A stretch of DNA of 13,388 bases from positions 1-13,388 of the forward strand of contig CALAVC010000215.1 in assembly GCA_937892095.1 (NCBI GenBank). Reading direction: 5' to 3'. The stretch is from an uncultured Bacteroidales bacterium (GTDB lineage: Bacteria > Bacteroidota > Bacteroidia > Bacteroidales > Marinilabiliaceae). This document shows, in pieces, positions 8,950 through 13,388 of the stretch. The notes beneath the pieces were generated by a model. The model was not told the origin of the DNA. It did no database searches and was given only the letters and a program-made list of their open reading frames with translations. The translations under genes were made by a program, and so were the position numbers. Numbering within the stretch: the stretch's first letter is position 1; each line of letters starts with the position of its first letter.

Positions 8950-10239
8950 TTATTTCTTTTCTATGCTTTCGCGTCTCAGTCGCATGGCCGCTTCGTGTGC
9001 TGTCAGTTGCTCCGCGTGCGCCATCGTTTCCACTGTCCGCGCAATCTTCAAGACGCCCTCAGCCGTTATCTCTTGTAGCGTCATCTTCTTGCGGAAGCTG
9101 TCAAGATTTACTCCGTTATATGCATGTGCATATCCACTCGTCGGCAATGTATGATTCGTTCCGCTTGCATAGTCGCCCGCACTCTCTGGCGTATAGTGCC
9201 CCAAAAACACCGAGCCCGCATTGCGTATCTGGTCGGCAATCACGTGAGGCTGCTCCGTCTGTATTATCAAGTGTTCTGGCGCATACTCGTTTGTCAAATC
9301 TATGACGTCGTCAAGACTTCTGACTACTATTATGTGAGAGTGCGACAAGCTTTTTTCTGTCAGCTCCCGACGTTCCAATTGCTCCACTTGCCTTTCAATC
9401 TCTTGCAGAGTCTGCTCTGCCAACTCGGGGCTCGACGTAATCAGTATCGACTGACTATCTGCACCATGCTCCGCTTGGCTAAGCATGTCTGCCGCCACAA
9501 ACCGCGCATTCGCAGTCTCGTCCGCAATCACTTCCACTTCCGAAGGCCCTGCAGGCATGTCTATCGCCACTTGCCCGAGGCTTACAATCTGTTTGGCTGC
9601 CGTAACAAACTGATTGCCCGGACCAAATATCTTATACGTTCGTGGCACGCTCTCTGTGCCGTAAGCCATCGCTGCAATGGCCTGTACGCCACCAATCTTA
9701 AAGAGCTTATCCACGCCAGCCACACGTGCCGCGTATGCCACCACGGGGTTCACTCGTCCCTCTTTGTCTGGTGGTGTACACATTATCACCTCAGGACATT
9801 GGGCAATCTTTGCAGGCACTGCCAACATCAAGACAGTCGAGAACAAAGGAGCAGTCCCTCCTGGCACGTACAGTCCCACCCTGTCTATCGGCACAGACTT
9901 CTGCCAGCAGCGAACTCCAGGCATGGTCTCTACGCTCGGCAACTGGACGTCTTGCGCCGCATGAAATGCCGTAATGTTATGCACGGCCGTCATTATTGCT
10001 TCGCGTAGCTCTTGACTGACCGATTTCTCGGCTTCGTCAAATTCCTCTTCGCTAACCAGTAGCTCATCAAGATCTGCCTTGTCAAATTTTAGCTCGTAGT
10101 CGCGCACGGCCTCGTCGCCTCTTTCGCGGACGTCGTCAATAACGTTCCGCACCGTCTCCATCAAGCTACTATTGTCAATGTGCGGACGCTTAAGTAGCTC
10201 CGCCCACTTCTCCCTACCCGGGTATCGTACTATTTCCAT
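8950..10239 (-). CDS. hisD: Histidinol dehydrogenase
   Basis: 429-residue zinc enzyme that performs the last two NAD-dependent oxidations of histidine synthesis, from L-histidinol to L-histidine. All residues known from the E. coli enzyme are found at a constant offset of four: zinc ligands Gln255, His258 (LSQAEHGAD), Asp356 (GDYASGTNHTLPT) and His415 (LTAHEAAM), and the catalytic pair Glu322-His323 (EYAPEHL). The NAD-side motifs VGLYVPGGTAPLFSTVLM and FGPGNQFVTAAK are intact, and PAGPSEVEVIADE follows. The start at 10239 is 13 nt after the hisG stop and is preceded by GAAGGG, a fair ribosome binding site for this phylum. It lies between hisG and hisC in one operon. Nothing suggests decay. 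Confidence 0.97.
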   Translation of the reverse strand: MEIVRYPGREKWAELLKRPHIDNSSLMETVRNVIDDVRERGDEAVRDYELKFDKADLDELLVSEEEFDEAEKSVSQELREAIMTAVHNITAFHAAQDVQLPSVETMPGVRCWQKSVPIDRVGLYVPGGTAPLFSTVLMLAVPAKIAQCPEVIMCTPPDKEGRVNPVVAYAARVAGVDKLFKIGGVQAIAAMAYGTESVPRTYKIFGPGNQFVTAAKQIVSLGQVAIDMPAGPSEVEVIADETANARFVAADMLSQAEHGADSQSILITSSPELAEQTLQEIERQVEQLERRELTEKSLSHSHIIVVRSLDDVIDLTNEYAPEHLIIQTEQPHVIADQIRNAGSVFLGHYTPESAGDYASGTNHTLPTSGYAHAYNGVNLDSFRKKMTLQEITAEGVLKIARTVETMAHAEQLTAHEAAMRLRRESIEKK

Positions 10240-10252
10240 CCCTTCAATCTTT

Positions 10253-11122
10253 TTAGAGTATCATTTTCTCAATCGGCATTACCAAGATTCCCTCAGCACC
10301 AAGCCCTTTCAGCTTACCAATGATTTCCCAAAAGTCCTTCTCGCGTATCACCGATGCCACAGAGCTCCAACCAGCCGTCTCAAGTGCCGTAACCGTAGGA
10401 GCCTTCAAGCCAGGTAGCAATTGTGCCACTTCGCCAAGTTTCTCTGTCGGGATGTTCAGTACAATGTATTTTTTCCCCTCGGCATTCTTATACGAGTCGA
10501 ATCTGAAAATTAGCTCGTCCAGAATTGCTCGCTTCTCGTCGCTCAGTTGCTTGTTGCCAATCAAGATTGCTTCCGACTGCATCACCACTTCAACCTCCAC
10601 AAGGTTGTTGCTCACAAGCGTACTACCCGAACTTACAATGTCAAATATAGCGTCCGAAAGACCTATGCCCGGCGAAATCTCAACCGAACCCGTTATCACA
10701 TGAACGTCGGCTCGCAATTCATTCTTTTCCAGGAACTTACGCAAGATCGCAGGATATGATGTCGCAATCTTCTTGCCGTCAAACCATTTCAACCCCAGTG
10801 GCTCATATTCGCTCATCTTAGCCTTCGGAATAGCAAGCGACAGTCTGCACTTGCTAAAGTCCAATCGCTTTACAATGTCGGCAGCTTCGCCACGCTCTTC
10901 AAACTCATTCTCGCCCACAATGCCCACGTCGGCAATGCCTGTTGCCACCGCCTGTGGAATGTCGTCGTCGCGCAAGTAGAGTACCTCGACAGGAAAGTTG
11001 CGCGCAGGCACCAAAAGTGTGCGTTTGCTCTGTTCAATCTTTATGCTACTCTCTTGTAGCATTGTCATCGTTTCCTCATACAGCCTACCCTTGGTCTGTA
11101 CGGCTATTCTAAGCTTTGTCAT
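10253..11122 (-). CDS. hisG: ATP phosphoribosyltransferase, long form
   Basis: 289-residue enzyme for the first committed step of histidine synthesis: ATP plus PRPP to phosphoribosyl-ATP. The length fits the long, HisZ-independent form. The N-terminus LRIAVQTKGRLYEETMTML is typical. The PRPP-binding signature is DIVSSGSTLVSNNLVEVE, with its central Gly at residue 166, followed by VVMQSEAILI. Residues from about 215 to the end (KYIVLNIPTEKLGEVAQLLPGLKAPTVTAL) match the C-terminal ACT-like regulatory domain, which in this form binds histidine for feedback inhibition. It is the first structural gene of the operon. Its ATG lies 28 nt downstream of an attenuator-like hairpin and behind a histidine-rich leader ORF, so transcription probably responds to histidine supply as well. 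Confidence 0.97.
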   Translation of the reverse strand: MTKLRIAVQTKGRLYEETMTMLQESSIKIEQSKRTLLVPARNFPVEVLYLRDDDIPQAVATGIADVGIVGENEFEERGEAADIVKRLDFSKCRLSLAIPKAKMSEYEPLGLKWFDGKKIATSYPAILRKFLEKNELRADVHVITGSVEISPGIGLSDAIFDIVSSGSTLVSNNLVEVEVVMQSEAILIGNKQLSDEKRAILDELIFRFDSYKNAEGKKYIVLNIPTEKLGEVAQLLPGLKAPTVTALETAGWSSVASVIREKDFWEIIGKLKGLGAEGILVMPIEKMIL

Positions 11123-11150
11123 TCTTTATATATTGTTTTTGTTTTTTATC

Positions 11151-11192
11151 ATAAAAATTTTTCGCCCCATGCAATTCCTTGCGTGGGGCGAA
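11151..11192 (-). terminator. his attenuator: terminator hairpin (segments 3 and 4) upstream of hisG
   Basis: Read on the his transcript, TTCGCCCCACGC and GCATGGGGCGAA pair around an 8-nt loop. There are nine perfect pairs, one C-A mismatch, then two more pairs. AAATTTTTAT follows, so the hairpin has the form of an intrinsic terminator lying before the hisG coding region. The T-tract is only five long, so termination may be partial, as suits an attenuator. In the opposite direction the stem is even better (a G-U replaces the mismatch), but no gene there would need it. Confidence 0.75.
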
Positions 11193-11276
11193 TCTATATT
11201 TCTTTTTCCTTTCGGCCTTTTGTGCTCTTCGGTTCTCTACACACACTCTGCCTCCCCACCTATAAACTACGGGTGG
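11183..11276 (-). promoter_or_regulatory. his attenuator: alternative pairing segments 1, 2 and 3
   Basis: Three short elements on the his transcript can pair in exclusive ways. Segment 1 is CCACC (11272-11276), inside the last His codons and the Pro codon. Segment 2 is GGTGGGG (11254-11260). Segment 3 is CCCCAC (11183-11188), inside the 5' arm of the terminator hairpin. Segments 1 and 2 form five pairs with an 11-nt loop. Segments 2 and 3 form six perfect pairs and would prevent the terminator from closing. Segment 2 starts about 6 nt past the leader stop codon, so a terminating ribosome would cover it while one stalled at the first His codons would not. This fits classical amino-acid attenuation. 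The pairings were found by eye and no energies were computed. Confidence 0.65.
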
Positions 11277-11332
11277 TGATGATGGTGTCGCATACCATAA
11301 TTTGCGCCATTTTTACAGCCGAATCTCTTCAT
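11267..11332 (-). CDS. hisL: Histidine-rich leader peptide of the his operon
   Basis: A 21-codon ORF that reads MKRFGCKNGANYGMR, then five consecutive His codons (CAC CAT CAT CAC CAC), one Pro and TAG. It begins about 15-20 nt after the predicted his promoter and ends about 75 nt before the attenuator hairpin in front of hisG. By analogy with enterobacterial hisL, its role would be to stall the ribosome when charged tRNA-His is scarce, not to make a useful peptide. A purine stretch (GCAGAGAA) precedes the first ATG and could serve as a weak ribosome binding site. A shorter version starting at the internal Met14 (11293) would keep all five His codons. The frame is supported mainly by the His run and its position; homologues were not searched. 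Confidence 0.75.
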   Translation of the reverse strand: MKRFGCKNGANYGMRHHHHHP

Positions 11333-11350
11333 TTCTCTGCTTTCAGCCGT

Positions 11351-11382
11351 CTAAATTAGTTTATTTTGGTCTATGTTGCAAA
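11351..11382 (-). promoter_or_regulatory. Predicted his operon promoter
   Basis: On the minus strand TTTG (11379-11382), a 20-bp spacer and TAATTTAG (11351-11358) match the Bacteroidetes primary-sigma consensus TTTG ... TAnnTTTG with one mismatch in the -7 box. Transcription would start near 11345, a short distance before the leader ORF at 11332. Confidence 0.6.
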
Positions 11383-11406
11383 AAAAGTGTGAATATGATA
11401 AATTTG
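11376..11406 (+). promoter_or_regulatory. Predicted pgk promoter
   Basis: TTG (11376-11378), a 20-bp spacer and a perfect TAnnTTTG box, TAAATTTG (11399-11406), fit the Bacteroidetes consensus. The start of transcription should lie near 11412, giving a leader of about 55 nt. The -33 element directly abuts the -33 element of the divergent his promoter. Confidence 0.7.
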
Positions 11407-11466
11407 CACAACAATATCATACTCCTTTCGAACAAATAAACATCCCTAAATAATCCAAACAGAGTC

Positions 11467-12723
11467 ATGATTCTGATTGACAACTTCAACTTTGCTGGCA
11501 AGAAAGCCATCATTCGTGTCGACTTCAATGTGCCCCTCAACAAAGAGACCGGTGAAGTCTCCGACGACACCCGTATCCGCGGTGCCCTCCCCACCATCAA
11601 GAAAGTAATCGCCGACGGTGGTTGTGCCATTCTCATGAGCCACATGGGAAGACCAAAACAAAACCCCGACCCCAAGTACTCCCTCAAGCAAATAATCCCT
11701 GCCATCGAAAAATACCTTGGCAAAATTCAGTTCGCTCCCGACTGCCAAAAGGCCGAAGAGCAAGCCAAGAACCTCAAAGCTGGTGAAATACTCCTTCTCG
11801 AAAACCTTCGTTTCTATGCCGAAGAAGAAGGTAAACCTCGCATGGAAAAAGATGACCCAGCCTACGAAGACGCCAAAAAAGCCCTCAAGTCTGCTCAAAA
11901 AGACTTCGCTAAGAAGCTCGCTTCTTATGCCGATGTCTATGTCAACGATGCCTTTGGCACCGCTCACCGTAAGCATGGCTCCACAGCTGTCATAGCCGAC
12001 TACTTTGCCGACGACGCCAAGATGTTCGGCTTCCTCATCAACAACGAGCTCAAGGCAATGGACAAAGTCCTTGGCGATGCTCAACGTCCCTTCACCGCCA
12101 TCATGGGTGGCGCTAAGGTCAGCGACAAAATCAACGTCATCAAGAATCTTCTCGGACGTGTCGACAACCTTATCATTGGTGGTGGTATGACCTACACCTT
12201 CGTCAAGGCTCTCGGTGGTCAAATCGGTTCTTCTCTTTGCGAAGCCGACAAGCTCGACCTCGCCAACGAAATCCTTGCCGAGGCAAAAGCCAAAGGTGTC
12301 AAAGTATTCCTCCCCATCGACGCTGTCAACGCCGACAAGTTTGATAAGGACGCTGCCACCAACACCAGCGACGTCGATAAGACTCCCGAAGGTTGGATGG
12401 GTCTCGACATTGCCGAAAAGTCCATCAAGCAGTTCACCGAAGTCATCACGTCTTCCAAGACTGTCATCTGGAATGGCCCTATGGGTGTCTTCGAGTTCGA
12501 TAAGTTTGCCAAAGGTACCTCTGCTGTTGCTCAGGCCGTTGCCGATGCCACTCAGAAAAATGGTGCTTTCACCCTTATCGGTGGTGGCGACTCAGTTGCT
12601 GCCATCAACAAGAACCGCCTTGCCGACAAGGTATCCTACGTTTCCACAGGTGGTGGTGCAATGCTCGAATACATGGAAGGCAAAATCCTCCCCGGCATCG
12701 CTGCCATTCGTGGCGATAAATAA
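11467..12723 (+). CDS. pgk: Phosphoglycerate kinase
   Basis: 418-residue glycolytic enzyme that transfers phosphate from 1,3-bisphosphoglycerate to ADP, giving 3-phosphoglycerate and ATP, in the cytoplasm. Visible motifs in order: RVDFNVPLN at 17-25 (family signature, substrate-binding Asp and Asn), DTRIRGALPTI, SHMGRPK near 58-64, NDAFGTAHRKH, GGAKVSDKINVIKNLL, GGGMTYTF, WNGPMGVFEFDKFAKGT (hinge and nucleotide region), TLIGGGDSVAAI around 372-375 (phosphate-binding glycines), and STGGGAMLEYMEGKILPG near the end. Full length and intact. It has its own promoter, divergent from the his operon, and is followed 25 nt later by a strong terminator, so it is probably expressed as a single-gene unit. 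Confidence 0.98.
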   Translation: MILIDNFNFAGKKAIIRVDFNVPLNKETGEVSDDTRIRGALPTIKKVIADGGCAILMSHMGRPKQNPDPKYSLKQIIPAIEKYLGKIQFAPDCQKAEEQAKNLKAGEILLLENLRFYAEEEGKPRMEKDDPAYEDAKKALKSAQKDFAKKLASYADVYVNDAFGTAHRKHGSTAVIADYFADDAKMFGFLINNELKAMDKVLGDAQRPFTAIMGGAKVSDKINVIKNLLGRVDNLIIGGGMTYTFVKALGGQIGSSLCEADKLDLANEILAEAKAKGVKVFLPIDAVNADKFDKDAATNTSDVDKTPEGWMGLDIAEKSIKQFTEVITSSKTVIWNGPMGVFEFDKFAKGTSAVAQAVADATQKNGAFTLIGGGDSVAAINKNRLADKVSYVSTGGGAMLEYMEGKILPGIAAIRGDK

Positions 12724-12738
12724 GCCAAAAATATTTAC

Positions 12739-12746
12739 TACTTTTG
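12739..12746 (+). promoter_or_regulatory. Possible -7 box for the thiE-like gene
   Basis: TACTTTTG is a perfect TAnnTTTG match just after the pgk stop. Transcription would start near 12752, inside the 5' arm of the pgk terminator, giving a transcript that carries the thiE-like start but only a shortened hairpin. No good TTG/TTTG element lies about 20 bp upstream, so this is tentative. Confidence 0.3.
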
Positions 12747-12748
12747 TG

Positions 12749-12781
12749 CCACAGCAGATTTCTTCTCTGCTGTGGTTTTTT
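12749..12781 (+). terminator. Rho-independent terminator after pgk
   Basis: CCACAGCAGA and TCTGCTGTGG form ten perfect pairs around the 7-nt loop TTTCTTC, followed by six T. It lies 25 nt past the pgk stop. The start codon of the next gene follows the T-tract directly. Confidence 0.93.
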
Positions 12782-13375
12782 ATGTTCTGTCTCGTAGCCA
12801 TAACTCTTCCACATTTCTTCCCCTCCGAAGCTCAAATAATCAACCATCTTTTTGACCATGGGCTGCAACTGCTCCACCTCCGCAAGCCTGGTGCCGAGCC
12901 TCGTCTCGTTCAACGACTCCTCGAAGATGTCAACCCTGCCTACCGTCCCCAGATAACCATTCACTACCACCACGACTTGGCAGCTCGCTACGCCCTCGGT
13001 GGCGTTCACCTTAGTCGTTCTCACCCCTCAGCCCCCACTTCTTGGCAGGGACGTGTCTCTGTCTCTTGCCACTCTTTTGCCGAGGTTCAACGCTTCCGCT
13101 CCTGTTCCGACTACGTCTTCCTCAGCCCCATTTTCGACAGCATAAGCAAGTCGGGCTACTCCTCCGCTTTTTCCACGTCTATACTCCTCTCGCATAGCTC
13201 CCTCATCGACTCTCGTCTCATTGCTCTTGGTGGTGTTTTGCCTTGCCACGTTCCCTTTCTCTCACGTCTGTGCTTTGGCGGTGCTGCCGTCCTCGGCGGC
13301 CTATGGGCCGACGCTTCCGAATCCTCCGTTCTCCGCAATTTCCACTCCTATGTTTCACAAGTCAATGCTCTTTAG
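12782..13375 (+). CDS. thiE: Thiamine-phosphate-synthase (ThiE/TenI) family protein
   Basis: 197-residue TIM-barrel protein. ThiE couples hydroxymethylpyrimidine diphosphate with thiazole phosphate to give thiamine phosphate. Visible family motifs: LVAIT on strand 1, LHLRKPG at 31-37, IHYHHDLAARYALGGVHLSR (family form IH-H--A---G-HL), VSCHSFAEV, DYVFLSPIFDSISKSGY with Lys123 in the diphosphate-binding loop, LIALGGV, and FGGAAVLGGLWA, the C-terminal phosphate-binding part. The open frame extends upstream into pgk, but homologous-looking sequence begins only at Met-Phe-Cys-Leu-Val-Ala-Ile-Thr, so the ATG at 12782 is chosen even though no ribosome binding site precedes it. A thiazole tautomerase (TenI-like) or another paralogue role is possible, as no other thiamine gene is nearby. 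The coding strand is unusually pyrimidine-rich and the protein Ser-rich. Confidence 0.85.
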   Translation: MFCLVAITLPHFFPSEAQIINHLFDHGLQLLHLRKPGAEPRLVQRLLEDVNPAYRPQITIHYHHDLAARYALGGVHLSRSHPSAPTSWQGRVSVSCHSFAEVQRFRSCSDYVFLSPIFDSISKSGYSSAFSTSILLSHSSLIDSRLIALGGVLPCHVPFLSRLCFGGAAVLGGLWADASESSVLRNFHSYVSQVNAL

Positions 13376-13388
13376 CTCTGCCCCATCT

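Larger units (their letters stand above)
11123..11466. other. Divergent regulatory region between hisG and pgk
   Basis: This 344-nt stretch has no long gene. From the hisG side it holds an attenuator hairpin with T-tract (11151-11192), a purine-rich spacer on the his transcript, a complementary segment (11254-11260), a His-rich leader ORF (11267-11332), a his promoter (11351-11382), an adjoining pgk promoter (11376-11406) and a pgk 5' untranslated region of roughly 55 nt. I see nothing else in it. Confidence 0.85.

Noticed and set aside
11161..11192. The hairpin as a plus-strand terminator
   Set aside because: The stem pairs slightly better in that direction, but no plus-strand gene ends nearby and the following sequence is an interrupted T-rich stretch. 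Its place before hisG and its complementarity with segment 2 favour the minus strand.
11267..11293. The shorter leader starting at the internal Met, giving M-R-His5-Pro
   Set aside because: Possible, but it has no better ribosome binding site. The upstream in-frame ATG at 11332 lies close to the predicted transcript start, so the longer form was kept.
12215..12781. Upstream extension of the thiE-like open frame
   Set aside because: This part overlaps pgk in another frame and spans the terminator. Its Ser/Pro/Lys-rich translation has no family resemblance, which begins only at 12782.
1..13388. CRISPR arrays, tRNA or rRNA genes, insertion sequences, phage or toxin-antitoxin genes
   Set aside because: Reading both strands gave no regularly spaced repeats, transposase motifs, terminal inverted repeats or RNA-gene hallmarks. 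Coding genes and short regulatory gaps fill the window.

Overview
The window looks like chromosomal DNA of a Bacteroidales bacterium, perhaps Prevotella- or Muribaculaceae-like. The genus cannot be fixed from sequence alone. The evidence is a SusC/SusD pair, A-rich ribosome binding regions without a strong Shine-Dalgarno, and promoters of the Bacteroidetes type (TTG/TTTG, about 20 bp, then TAnnTTTG).

Left part (1-7825, + strand): a three-gene polysaccharide-utilisation operon. It encodes a SusC-type TonB-dependent transporter, a SusD-type surface lipoprotein, and a large lipoprotein with fibronectin-III-like and DUF4957/DUF5123-type beta-helix regions in the SusE (surface glycan-binding) position. 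No carbohydrate-active enzyme and no regulator lie in the window, so the substrate is open. The third protein type recalls pectin loci. The operon ends at a nearly symmetrical hairpin (7837-7879) that can serve both converging transcription units.

Middle (7896-11382, - strand): a compact histidine operon in the order hisG-hisD-hisC. All key HisD metal and catalytic residues are present. hisB, often the next gene in Bacteroides, is absent here. Upstream of hisG lies what I consider the best find of the window: a promoter, a 21-codon leader ORF with five consecutive histidine codons before Pro and stop, and a downstream terminator-like hairpin. Complementary segments fit a 1:2 / 2:3 / 3:4 attenuator scheme, so a ribosome-stalling histidine attenuator is likely.

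Right part (11376-13388, + strand): pgk (phosphoglycerate kinase) is read divergently from the his operon. The two promoters sit back to back, with -33 elements that touch. A strong terminator follows pgk. A thiamine-phosphate-synthase family gene begins 1 nt after the terminator's T-tract and runs almost to the end of the window.

No rRNA, tRNA, CRISPR array, insertion sequence or phage gene was seen.
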